Below, piece by piece: positions 32,909-43,042 of a stretch of DNA of 64,000 bases. Location: contig NC_086021.1 in the NCBI RefSeq assembly GCF_036323735.1, forward strand, positions 160,688,976-160,752,975, given 5' to 3'. This DNA is from Rattus norvegicus (taxonomy: Eukaryota > Chordata > Mammalia > Rodentia > Muridae). The notes beneath the pieces are model-generated. The model searched no databases, was not told the DNA's origin, and was given only the letters and a program-made list of their open reading frames with translations. Every line of letters begins with the position of its first letter. The stretch's first letter is position 1. Position numbers and translations under genes: made by a program.

Positions 32909-33461
32909 TGTGATGCTGGACGTAGGAGTCCAGGGCTTGGTGCATTCTACCAAGAATTCTACTGAGTAAGATACAGCCCAACCCTCTATTTTTAAGTTTT
33001 TGAGGACCTGGACCTACACACATACTATTTACCTGGGGTCTATACTGCTTTTTATTCCCATATACAGTGCATACAGGTTTCAATCTGGCCAGCATTTTTT
33101 TGACAGGAGTCACTCTAATGAGTGTGAAGTGATATTTTCTTGTTACGCTGTGTTAGGTGTCATTATGGCGTCCACTGTCCTTTTGGTTTGCATTTCCTTC
33201 ATGCTTTGTGGTGCTGAACATCCTCTGGTGTGGCTTTTATTTGGAGAAATGTCCGTTTAAAGCATCAACTTGTTTTCTAATTTTCGGGATTTTTTCTCAT
33301 ATGTTTTAAGTGTTATTTCTATATTGGCTGCATTGATTTACAAATATTCCTTCTCTTTCTGTAGGTTGCTTTTTTTTTTACTTTATTTGATAGTATCTCA
33401 TGTTCTTTCTTTTTCTTTCTCTGTATGCATTGCATACTTGTGTGCATTCATGAGTTTGTGC

Positions 33462-33860
33462 ATTCGTGTGTGTGTGTGCATTTGTGTATGTGTGTGCATT
33501 TGTGTGTGTTGGAGACCAGAGGACAGCCTCTAGTGCCATTTCTTTCTTTTTTTTTCTTTTCTTTTTTTCAGAGCTGGGGACTGAACCCTTCTAGTGCCAT
33601 TTCTTAACAAATGTCCACCTTGGTTTTTTGTTTCTTTGTTTTTGAGGCAGGGATTCTCACTGGGAGCTGGGGCTTGCTGATTCAGTAGGCTGACAGATCT
33701 GTGATTGAGGTATTTTCCAGTCTTTGCTTCCCCAGTGCTGTGATTGTAACTGTATCCCACTCTGCCTGATGTCTTTATGCAGATGGTGGGAATCAAACCT
33801 GCATCCTCATGCCGGTGCAGCAGGCCGAGCTGTCTCCCCAGCACCTGTTGATAGCATCTT
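33462..33860 (-). repeat. B4 SINE, interrupted by an ID insertion
   Basis: The antisense B4 starts with a GT-rich tail and GGAGACCAGAGGACAGCCTC and resumes after the ID with TTTTGAGGCAGGGATTCTCAC, CCCCAGTGCTGTGATTG and AGCTGTCTCCCCAGCACC. Confidence 0.75.
33545..33589 (-). repeat. severely 5'-truncated ID SINE
   Basis: Only about 20 nt of ID body (CAGAGCTGGGGACTGAACCC) and a T-rich tail remain. A perfect 16-bp duplication (TCTAGTGCCATTTCTT) at 33529-33544 and 33590-33605 proves that this is the whole insertion. Confidence 0.9.
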
Positions 33861-34164
33861 TCTACAAACATCTTAAGTGTCCTTGAGGTCCGTGCTCAGC
33901 AGGCTGCTTCTGAAGAGAGAGGCTGCTCTGGGAGTACAGTGGAGCCACATCTGGAGACTGTTAGCACACTGTACTCATTGCTGCTTGAAGAGCATCTTTC
34001 TTGAAGTAACCATTCTATGGATGGAATTAGAAATATGTAATTCTTTTGAGTCTGTCTGTCTTTGACATGTCTGAGATCTGCCCATCCTGATGGAGGTGCC
34101 AATCTTTTCTCTGTTTTTTTTTTATTTATGTTGTTGTATAGATATAACCCAATTTATCCACTTC

Positions 34165-34353
34165 TTTTTTTAAAGATTTATTTATTTATTTTATGTACAG
34201 CATTCTGCCTGCATATGTGACTGCAGGCCAAAAGAGGAGGGCACCAGATCTCATTACAGATGGTTGTGAGCCACCATGTGGTTGCTGGGAACTGAACTCA
34301 GGACTTCTGGAAGAGCAGTCAGTGCTCTTAACCACTGAGCCATCTCTCCAGCC
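34165..34353 (-). repeat. B2/B3 SINE nested in L1
   Basis: Antisense: TTAAAGATTTATTTATTTATT, TGACTGCAGGCCAAAAGAGG, then GTGCTCTTAACCACTGAGCC and ATCTCTCCAGCCC. It is well preserved. Confidence 0.96.
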
Positions 34354-34599
34354 CAATTTATCCATTTCTTTACTGATAGGCACCTGGGCTGTTTTCATGG
34401 GCCACACTTCTGTGAACATTCCTGTACCAGTCTTGGCACGGACATACGCTTCCATTAGTCCTGAGTAAATTCCTTTGAGTGGAATTGCATGGTATTAAAC
34501 TGGCTCATATTTATCAGACACTGACAAATGGAGTTACTAAATGGTTATATCACTCCACCCCTCACCCCATCAGTGAATGAGAATCCTAGTGCTCCACAT

Positions 34600-34830
34600 C
34601 CAGCAGGAAGGGATTTACTATGGAATGTGCTTACAAAACAGTTGGATAGTGTAACACTTCCCCTGAGGAATCCCTTTCTATTCATCCCTGATAGGGTACC
34701 AACAACATACCAAAGACACGATTCTACCCAAGTCCATGTTGGGGGAATCAATGAGTTGAATTTTACAGGAGCAAACCGAAGTGTTTTACCAAAAAGTCCC
34801 ATCTTGGATGCTGACTTCCCCAAAGCTGTA
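34600..34830 (+). repeat. rodent interspersed repeat (unnamed), related to 38640-38990
   Basis: It shares the order CTGATAGGGTACC...CAAGTCCATGTTGG...ATCAATGAGTTGAATTTTAC with GACAGGGAACCC...CCAACTTGGTAAACCAATGAGTTTTAC in the later copy. Confidence 0.5.
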
Positions 34831-34834
34831 TAAA

Positions 34835-35710
34835 TGAAGTCTCCCGTTAGTTAGCCTCCCAGCTCCTGCATAGCATAGCATCTTCTGAGACCATGTCCCG
34901 CTGAAGTGGGAGTAAATGTGCGTGTGGGGAAGTAGGGTATGTGAGTGGAGAGTATGAGTGAGTGTGAGAGAGAAGGTGATATGGGTGTGTGAAGTGGGGA
35001 GCTGGAATCTTGGGCGATTGATAACTCCATTTCAGTTCAAATGCCAATGCCCTAGGTTGAGATTTCAGAAGTGTGTGGTATGGTCACAGGAGCACAGATT
35101 CCCATCGTCACCCTTAGCAGCCTGAATAATTAGTTCCTCTAAATATTTCCCCTTCTCTACCTTACCCTGAGGCTCATCTGTTTAATTTGGTCCCCAGCTG
35201 GTGGTGCTTTCTGAGGGAGCCTGTGGAACCTTTGGAAGGGTAGATTTCACTGGAGAAAGAGGAGTTTAGGAGGCCCAACCCAGTTATAATCATTTTCTCT
35301 GCCTCCTTCTCCACATGTTGTGCTCCAAGCTCCTGTGGCTAGGGACAGAAGTTAATCTCACCGCCATGCCTTCCCAAGGAAAAGAATGAGACAAAATAAA
35401 CCCTCTTTCCTCAAGCGGCTTCCTGCCCAGTTAGTATCTCCTGGCAAAAAGAATAGTATTAATAATAACTAATACACATTCTAAGTCCATCCCTCTGACA
35501 GCATTTCTCCCAGTCTGCAGGAACCCACCCCTGAAATCTGAAGTCAACGCAGGGACCATTCACATACTGTGAGCTATTTTGAAGGCATCAGGTGGGTGAA
35601 GGAAGGGCTAGGAAAAGGGAAGAGCCCACGCCAAGAACAGAGAGATAAGTATAAGCATGAAAAGTCCCTTCCAACTGCAGGGACTTTGGAAGGCCCATGT
35701 AGAGGCGAGG
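34835..35710. other. unique intergenic sequence
   Basis: No gene or clear repeat is seen. Confidence 0.45.
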
Positions 35711-35714
35711 GAAG

Positions 35715-35727
35715 CCACTAGAGGGCG
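35715..35727 (+). promoter_or_regulatory. CTCF-like motif
   Basis: CCACTAGAGGGCG fits the CTCF core (CCR-C-N-AG-R-GGGC-R) at every strongly constrained position as I recall the matrix. It lies in non-repetitive DNA. Confidence 0.5.
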
Positions 35728-35754
35728 TCCGTATCCGTACAAAAGCTCAGGAAA

Positions 35755-35765
35755 GGGGCGGGGCC
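35755..35765 (+). promoter_or_regulatory. GC box (Sp1-type)
   Basis: GGGGCGGGGCC lies 28 nt after the CTCF-like motif. It is isolated from any recognised gene start. Confidence 0.45.
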
Positions 35766-35769
35766 TGCA

Positions 35770-37815
35770 CCTTTTTACTGCTTTGTTCTTTCAGGTGGTT
35801 TTCACTGAATCCTTGAAGGTTCACAATACCCCGGCAGGTTCATAAGACCCCAGGAGGCTGTTTACATCGCGACCTTCAGCTCTGCACATCATTTGATTTC
35901 AGGAGAGGGAGGCCTTATGGGATGCCGTTGCTTTGCTTCTGAAAGTACACCCTTTCCCCGCCCCATCAATGAAGGTGAAGGGGAGAGAAAGAGGTGATGG
36001 TTTCTTTGGCTGCTGTTGTAATAAGAATCAGCTATTGGTGTCTACGGCCCTGTTAAAAGACAATTGTCAAGGGAACGAACTAAGATCACGACCCTTACAG
36101 AGCTATGAAAGAGACTATATTGTAAGATTTTACTTCACTTGTTAAAAGTGCGAGGGAACGATACAGATGATACAGATGTTATAACGGTCTAAAGGGACTG
36201 GATTATAAAGGCCGACTCTGTGTTTCCTCAAAGGGAAATAAAAAGATGCTACCACATAACAGAGTTTGCACAGCTAAGGCTATCTTTAATCTACAGGTGG
36301 TGGCGGTGGGGTGTGCATCAAGCTTAAGGGACAGTCGGAAAGGCTCTGAGATTCCAGCTTCTTATGCTGGTCAAATGAAGCACTTCTCAGCTTCTCTGGG
36401 TCTTGGTTTCCTCCTCTATAAAATGGGGCTACTAACTGGTTTCCCTTCCTGACTGCTGAGGAGATGGAACGAGCCTCTAGCTGCTTTTGCTCATGAGGTA
36501 TAAGCAAGCTTTTACTCCCTTTCCTTGTTCCTTAACATCCTCTCTGGGACCCTCCATCCCTGGGTCGGGTACCTTGTTTTGGATTCCCTCGTTCCATCTT
36601 CTGCGCTTCCCATGATGAGAGAGACTCTGAGGAGCAGACCAAACTTACAAAGGCGGTGGCACTTCAAGGATGCTCTCTGTATCCCACCACACATGGAGAC
36701 TTAATGCTGGCAATTGAGTCAAGTGATGCCCCAGGCATGGTTTGGAACTGCAGGGGTACCCTGAGGTTACGGTAAGCCTGATGTGTGTAGCCAGAGTGCA
36801 GAGGGAGATAAGGGGTGGGCCATGAGATCGGAGAAGTAATAACAGAGAACCCCAATATTACCAGTGCCTTGTAGGGCAAGGAAAGGAAGGACTGATTCTG
36901 TTGAATGTCTGTGTGACCCATGCAGGTCTCCCTCCCTGATGGAATCCCTTCCTCTGCCCCAGAGAGTTGGAGAACTCACCTCCTGAATGCTGCCCGCTCC
37001 ACTTCTTCCCCGTTGCAGGGCTGACAAGCTTCCAGACCAGAGCAGCCTGGGAAAGGCCTGGCAGGTGGCGTGGCTGTGGTGAGTCATGGCAACTGGCTGG
37101 CAGGGATGGAGCAGGGATGGCTTCTAGCCTTTAGCACATGAACTCCAGACCATCCAGCAGTGCCATAGTTTCCACCTCGCTCACATGGCCTGGCAGATAG
37201 GGCCAGCCTGGCTGGACTCTAACGAAAAGAAAGAAAAAGGCACAGCTTACCCTCTAGGTCAAACCTACGTGGACGGTGAAGGTAAGCAGGATGGGCAGAG
37301 GCTAGCCTCCTCTGCAGCCGTGTTCTAGTTCTCCTGAGTGACCTCCCTGTCGCTCCTCTTCTGACAATGTCAGCAAGGTAAGGTTCCTGCATCACTTAGG
37401 GTCTTGAGTGACCCAGATCTGGGCCATTGATTGGCAGGACAGATAGAGCTTTTGTCTTTATAGAGACTTAGTTAGAAAAGAATGACAATTCAAACTGATG
37501 TGTTTAAAAAAAAATGTATCTAGTGGCTTCCGTACCAAAACTGTCCTAAGGAGAAGGCACACCAGAGGAGGATAGGGGGTGAGGGGATGTGCTTTAGCCT
37601 AGAAGACCACACTGACAAGGAATATCAGAGTAGAGAGCCAGCGATGAATGGAGTCAGGTGATAACGGAGGCAGGGGGACTAGCGGGTGCAAAGGTTCCCA
37701 AAGACCAAGGATGCCTGACATGTGTGGCTGGAGTAAAGAGGGAGACAAGGGATGAGACTTGGAGTCAAAGGTAACAAATATTATCTGGGTCTTGTAGGGT
37801 CAAGGAAAGGAATGG
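35770..37815. other. repeat-poor intergenic block
   Basis: A MIR-like antisense piece (GGTTTCCTCCTCTATAAAATG) lies at about 36375-36480. Otherwise I see no gene or repeat. Splice-site pairs around longer open frames were not convincing. Confidence 0.45.
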
Positions 37816-37817
37816 GA

Positions 37818-37999
37818 CTTTTTTTTAAAGATTTATTTATTATATTTAAGTACATTGTAGCTGTCTTCAGACACACCAGAAGAGGGCATCTGATCCCATT
37901 ACAGATGGTTGTGAGCCACCATGTGGTTGCTGGGATTTGAACTCAGGACCTCTGGAAGGACAGTCAGCGCTCTTAACCACTGAGTCACCTCTCCAACCT
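37818..37999 (-). repeat. B2/B3 SINE
   Basis: Antisense: AAAGATTTATTTATTATATT, CTTCAGACACACCAGAAGAG, then GCTCTTAACCACTGAGTCAC. The ACCAGAAGAGGGCATC stretch is the known CTCF-like core of rodent B2. Confidence 0.97.
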
Positions 38000-38630
38000 A
38001 GGAATGGGAATTTTTAAAAGAAAATCTTTTATTTCATGTGCTGAAAACCGTTAGATTCCTGCTGGCTTCGCCGATAAGGGGGATTGAGGAAAGAGAGAGA
38101 AGCGGAGGGGCCTACAGCTGAAACAAGGACCACTCCTGGCAACCAGCCTGGCTCTCCGTTTCAGGGTGTCCAGATGGGGAGCCAGAGGGAGGACTGGTGC
38201 CTGGTTATGGAGCAATGTTCATCAGGGACCTTGATGTTGGTAACGGCTGGGCCACCTCTCTGAGTCACCTAAAACCCCCACGTGAGTGGCCTATGCCACA
38301 TCGGGTTGCTGCCTGCCACCATCCACCAGCCTCGGAGTGGCAGGGCTTCCCTGTGGCAGCAGTGCCCAGACTTGGCCTCAATGTAGCTTCATTGGAGCAA
38401 GCGGATAGTGGATGCCCCAAGCTCCATGAATAAATAAAATCTGGAGAAGACATAGGAAAAGCCAATGGCTTCATTTTACAGATCGGGAAGCTGAGGCAGA
38501 GTGACAGGAAGTGGGACACTAAGGCTCAGAGATGCCTTAACTGGACAGAAGCAAAGTGGTGACTTTACTTCCTGGTTCCCCAAAACCTGTGTCCCTTGCT
38601 CAATTCTGAGACAAAAATCTTGATGTATAT
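38000..38630. other. intergenic sequence with a MIR piece
   Basis: A MIR-like sense core (TTCATTTTACAGATCGGGAAG, CTGAGGCAGAGTGACAGG) lies at about 38464-38560. No gene is supported. Confidence 0.5.
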
Positions 38631-38639
38631 ATGTGTGTG

Positions 38640-38990
38640 ACAAAACTTTTCCTGAGGAGATGAAACACACTCACCTAGTCACCCCAGACAGGGAACCCAT
38701 GACAGTCCAACGTACAGATACCCCTAAAGTATTCCAACTTGGTAAACCAATGAGTTTTACTAGAGTTACTTATAAAAATATGAGGGAGAGGTTACTCACA
38801 GGAGCAGAAATTACTCAAAGACAGGTGCATCGCCAAGGCCCACCCCAGGGTAGAAGATGCTCACACAAGCCGGAGCACACTGCACAGCCTGCAGGCAGCT
38901 CTACAGCCTGGAGAGTGTCCTTTCCAGGAGCCTCAGTGGTTCTGAACCTCTTCCAGGTGGCTCTTCTGGTCTGAATCTTCTCAGTAGCTT
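38640..38990 (+). repeat. rodent interspersed repeat (unnamed)
   Basis: Blocks such as GTTACTCACAGGAGCAGAAA, TTACTCAAAGACAGGTGCATC and TGGAGAGTGTCCTTTCCAGG are familiar from dispersed rodent sequence. The open frames covering it are fortuitous. Confidence 0.6.
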
Positions 38991-38999
38991 TCCTCCTCT

Positions 39000-39770
39000 C
39001 AGAATCTTTGCATCTCAGCAGGGCTTTGAATCCTCTGGTAGGGAGGGGCCTAGTGAATCTGCTCAGTTCCAGGGAGTTCTTGAAGCTGTGTTGTTGTTAA
39101 CTTCCTTTAAGGAGCAGAGAGGAATGTTTTGGTCTGGGAGGAGACTGTTACACCACTCCAGACCCACAGACGGGCTCTACTTTGCACCCCAGCCCCACCC
39201 TCAGCTGGATGGGGGCTTTGCACATCACCTCTCTGGCTCTCATAGTTCTTCATCTGCAAATGGAGATCGTGATGGCAAGACCACCTTCTCCTGGGACTGT
39301 GGCAGCAGTTAGGGAGACATGTTGGCATGAGTTTTCATGTTTTGTTTCTACGCTGAGACTGGTGTGTCCAGAATTGGTTGAGTGGAATGGAGGTGATCTG
39401 GCTGGGTGAAGGTCTGGGAACTGTCAATCCGGGAACTAAGGGAACTGTAGAAGTTTGGACTGTGGAGCTGAGGGTTCAGGGACTCCTTACCTGCTGCTAG
39501 TGCAGGGGCTGGGAAGGAAGCTGTGGTGGAGTTTGGCCCAGTGCCCTGAGCCCTTATCTGACAGTACTGGGACCTGGGGTTTGTCGGGGAGCTGTGGTAC
39601 TGATTTAATAAGGTGGTATGTAGAGGGCAGAAACAGGAGCAAAGAGTGAACCCTTATCCATCAGAAAAGCAACCAGAAAACTGGAAAGCATGGTCAGAAA
39701 CAAACTTTTCAGAACCTTTGTAATTAATCAAAGTCTCATAGTAATAGAGAGATCATTTATTCAAGGAAGA
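39000..39770. other. intergenic sequence
   Basis: A MIR-like antisense piece (TTCTTCATCTGCAAATGGAG) lies at about 39250-39335. The remainder is unassigned. Confidence 0.4.
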
Positions 39771-39774
39771 AGGT

Positions 39775-40020
39775 TAAGGGACTAGGACAATGGCTCAGTT
39801 GGTTTTAAAAATAGGTTTGTTTTACAAGCATGAACATCTGAGTTTGGATCTCCAGCACCCTTGTGAAAAGTTGGGCACAGCGTTTACGTCTCTAATCTCA
39901 GAGCTTGTGAGGAAAAGAGGATGATCCCTTGGCTTCATGGTCAGCTAGTCTATAGCAGATCAATGAGCTATAGGTTCAGTGAGAGACATGAGTGATGGAA
40001 AAAAGACAGTTGGCATTGAC
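39775..40020 (+). repeat. B4-type SINE
   Basis: CTAGGACAATGGCTCAGTTG, TTTGGATCTCCAGCACCC and GAGAGACATGAGTGATGG then TGACCTCTGGCC keep the B4A order and lead into a CATA/TGCA repeat that replaces the tail. Confidence 0.75.
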
Positions 40021-40029
40021 CTCTGGCCT

Positions 40030-40122
40030 ACATGTGCACACACATATGCATATTCATACATACATATATGCATGCATGCATGCATACATGCATGCATACA
40101 TACATATATACATGTACACAAA
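40030..40122. repeat. CATA/TGCA/TATA alternating repeat
   Basis: The run mixes CATACATA, TATATGCA and four tandem TGCA units. TGCA and CATATG are self-complementary, so hairpin or cruciform extrusion is possible. Confidence 0.9.
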
Positions 40123-40124
40123 GG

Positions 40125-41700
40125 AAGAAAGTTAAGTGTGAACTGAAGCAAGGGCTTTGTGGGGTTCTTGCCTCACTTTCATGTTCTTTATTAGAAGGTT
40201 GTGATAGCTTTGGAAACCAACAGGCCACATCCATGATGAAAAATCATCCTGACAGCCTGAAGGCACAGATGGGGTGAAATGTCTTTCAAGGCCTAAGACT
40301 TGACATTTTTCTTCTTGTCTGCTGAGCCTCTGGAAGACTCCACTTGCAAGGCTGTTTTATTACCTGACTCACAACTTACCCTGTACAGAAGGCCTTTTGC
40401 TGAGTCCTTTTTTCTGGGGAATGTTTGCCAAGGTATTTACAAGTAGTTGGGAAACTTGTGGACTACTTAGGTGGCAGATAAAATTTGGGGAGAACAATAG
40501 GTTAAACAAAAAATATAATGAATTGAATAATTAGAGGGTGAAACCTCATAGGAGCCTCAGAAAGCTCTGACCAGTTACTGGGAATCTGTGAAACTGTATG
40601 CTTGCAGGACTGGGAAGTGCCCACACTCAGGCACTGGTCCAGAAAAGGGTCCTACACTTTCTCTCTGCATAAGCATGAAATGAAAGCCCAGCAGGTAACC
40701 AATTGCCTGGCTGAGTTTTGAGCGCACACACAAATAGGGTATATTTTTGCATAGACAGAGTAACTTGTTCCAAGTCTTTAAGGAAACCTCTGCCCAGTCA
40801 TTGGCTAAAGTAACTGAACAGAAATTCACTACCATACACACAAAAGCATGCAGACCTTACAGAATATGTTCAGAGAAGTCAGTAAAGTAAGGAACACATC
40901 CAGGGGAGGGAAGAACAGCTCATGTCTAGGGCATCTGCATTATGCTGTATGAAGTCTCCTGTATGATAAGCCATGCAAAGATACAAGAAACTACAGAAAC
41001 ACAAGGTGGGGGGAAGCAAGCAATAGAAAGTTTCTGTTGGGAAGCCTAGATGTCGAGCTTACCCAGATAGTTTAAGTAGTCTATTTAAAATATACTTGAA
41101 GAACCACGGAAATCACTTTTAAAGAGCCAAGGGAAAGTGGGGTGATGTCTCATTGAATAGGCAATAATAACAAAGGGATAGAAGTTTCTTTAAAAAGAAG
41201 TAGGTGGACATTTAGGAGTTGAAAAGTGTAATTAAAATAGGAAGTTCACTGGGAGGATACATCCGCAAACTGGAGCAAACAAAAGGGAAAGTTGGGAAAC
41301 TTGAAGCAGGCCAAATGAGATTTCCATGTCTGAGCAACAATGAAAAACAAACAGGACTGCGAAGGTCTGTGGGACATAATTAAACATAACGTCATTCCTA
41401 GAAAAGAAAGGATAGTTGAAGAAAACATCTGTTGAAAATACTTTAACCTACACATCCTCACAGCCAACAGCTATAAATAGCACAAGTTCAAAGGCCCGTA
41501 TCTGGACACGTCACTCTCAAACTGTTGAATGTCAGAGAGAGGGCGCAAACCTTGAAAACAAAAGGGAAGATGTGGTTCGTCTGGTATTAGGAGTCGAATA
41601 AGCACAATAGCTGAGCTCCCTCAAGAACTCTCGAAGGCTAGCAGGCAGCAGATGACATTCTTAAAGCACCGAAAGACGAAGACTGTTAATCAAGATTCTG
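40125..41700. other. AT-rich unique intergenic sequence
   Basis: No gene or confident repeat is seen. Confidence 0.45.
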
Positions 41701-41705
41701 TATCC

Positions 41706-41885
41706 GATTCCAGAAAGATGGCTCAGCTGGTACAGGCACTTGCCACCAAGGTTGGTGACCCGAGTCCCGTCCCTGGAGCTCACTTGATGGATGAAAAAGC
41801 CAGCTCTAGCCTCTGACCTCTACATCATGGCATGCACATAATGTCTTCTATACATGGACATAAAATAAATATATAAAATGTAAAA
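41706..41885 (+). repeat. B3/B4-related SINE
   Basis: AGAAAGATGGCTCAGCTGGT, CACTTGCCACCAAGGTTGG and ACATGGACATAAAATAAATA show the tRNA-like head and the AATAAA tail. Confidence 0.75.
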
Positions 41886-42089
41886 ACCATGGTGTCTTTT
41901 GGAAATATGAAAAATGAAGACATTTTTAGGTAAACAAAAACAAGGTGATGTTTGGCAGACAACCCTTCAAGAAATCTAAGTGAAGAGCTGGAGACACACC
42001 TCATTAATAGAGTGCTTACCCAGATTTAATCCCTAGCCATGGGCAATGCCAAGCACCAAAAGAAACCAACACCTGTTTCATGTTTTTGG

Positions 42090-42187
42090 TGTTTTAGTTT
42101 ATGGCTACAATCCCAACACTTCAGCTACTGTAACAGGACGATCACAAGTTCAAGGCCAGACTGAGCTACATGGTAAGACCATGTCAC
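42090..42187 (+). repeat. old B1-type SINE
   Basis: TATGGCTACAATCCCAACAC and AGGCCAGACTGAGCTACATG give the B1 right part. It ends in a (CCAAA)n/(CCAAC)n stretch at 42188-42241 that grew from its tail. Confidence 0.65.
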
Positions 42188-42242
42188 AAACCAAACCAAA
42201 CCAAACCAACCAAACTAACCAACCAAATAACCAACCAAACAA

Positions 42243-42320
42243 GGGCTGGGGTATGGCTTAGTGGTGAAGAACTTGTATAGCATGTGGAAGACTATGGGAT
42301 TGACTCCCTAGTGCCAAAAC
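42243..42320 (+). repeat. old ID-like SINE
   Basis: GGGCTGGGGTATGGCTTAGT, then GACTATGGGATTGACTCCC and a CAAAACAAAC tail keep the ID layout with divergence. Confidence 0.55.
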
Positions 42321-42645
42321 AAACAAGCGGAGTAAACCAAGAAAATACTCCAAAGAGAATCTTTCAGGATGAAGTCAAGAACACAAGATTAACTCAACTC
42401 CATATTAAAAGACAAAGTAGCCATTAAAGGTACACAGTATGCACACGTGTAACTTAGATTACTATTTAAATAACTGATTCTAAGTCTGTCCTGGCAGCCT
42501 ACAACCTATAGAGATATAATTTATATACTGTATATAACAGTAACAACATAAAGAAATAAAAGACATCCAGACTGAAAAGGGGATAAACAAAAATACTTCA
42601 ATTTGCAGATAACATGATCATAATCTTATAGAAAATTCCAAGGAT

Positions 42646-42773
42646 TACACACACACACAACAGAGAGAGACAGAGACAGAGACAGAGATATGGAGAGAAA
42701 GAAAGAGAAAAGGAGGGAGAAAGGGAGAGGGAGAGGGGGAAAGGGGAAAAGGGAGGGGGAGGGGAGGGGAAGG

Positions 42774-42828
<55 letters not shown>
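42646..42828. repeat. CA then long GA/GGGA purine tract
   Basis: After a few CA units, about 170 nt are almost all purine on the plus strand, ending in about 23 GA units and GAGCTCGCTCGC. Mirror-repeat purine tracts of this size can form triplex (H-DNA). Confidence 0.97.
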
Positions 42829-42830
<2 letters not shown>

Positions 42831-42835
42831 CGCTC

Positions 42836-43042
42836 GCACTAACAGCTCAGTAGTCAAGAGCACTTTGTTGCTGTTGCAGAGGACCCGGTTCAGTTCCCAG
42901 AACCTACATGGTAGTTCACAATGACCTGTAATTCTAGTTTTAGGGGATCTGATGCCCTTTTCTGGCCTCCACGGACACCAGATATATACATGGTGCACAT
43001 ACAGATATGCAGGCAAAACACTCATGCACATAAAAAATTAAA
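42836..43042 (+). repeat. B3 SINE
   Basis: CTAACAGCTCAGTAGTCAAG, CGGTTCAGTTCCCAGAACC, GATGCCCTTTTCTGGCCTCC and an AAAAAATTAAAAAAT tail mark the copy inserted in the L1. Confidence 0.9.

Larger units (their letters stand above)
32235..34560 (-). mobile_element. old LINE-1 mosaic (antisense) broken by nested SINEs
   Basis: Antisense L1M pieces are visible at about 32240-32490 (TTTGTCATCTTAATCATTCG; TTAAACAGTAAGTTCCCAC), 32665-32775 (GTGTGGATTTGACTCTGTG), 33060-33375 (GTGTGAAGTGATATTTTC; TTTCTGTAGGTTGC) and 34355-34560 (TCTGTGAACATTCCTGTACC; TTTGAGTGGAATTGCATGG). Two B1s, a B4 carrying an ID, and a B2/B3 interrupt them. The series may be one or more original insertions. Confidence 0.65.

Noticed and set aside
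34528..34833. Overlapping plus and minus frames of about 100 codons
   Set aside because: The DNA is a dispersed repeat related to 38640-38990, so the frames are fortuitous.
38857..39312. 151-codon plus-strand open frame
   Set aside because: Its first third is part of a dispersed rodent repeat and the rest has no recognisable domain or splice context.
40030..40122. CRISPR-like array
   Set aside because: The repeats are 4-6 bp slippage units without spacers, in a mammalian genome. No array of any kind is present in the window.
42645..43031. Minus-strand frame with a long Ser-Leu run
   Set aside because: It is the translation of the (GA)n microsatellite and the adjacent B3 SINE.
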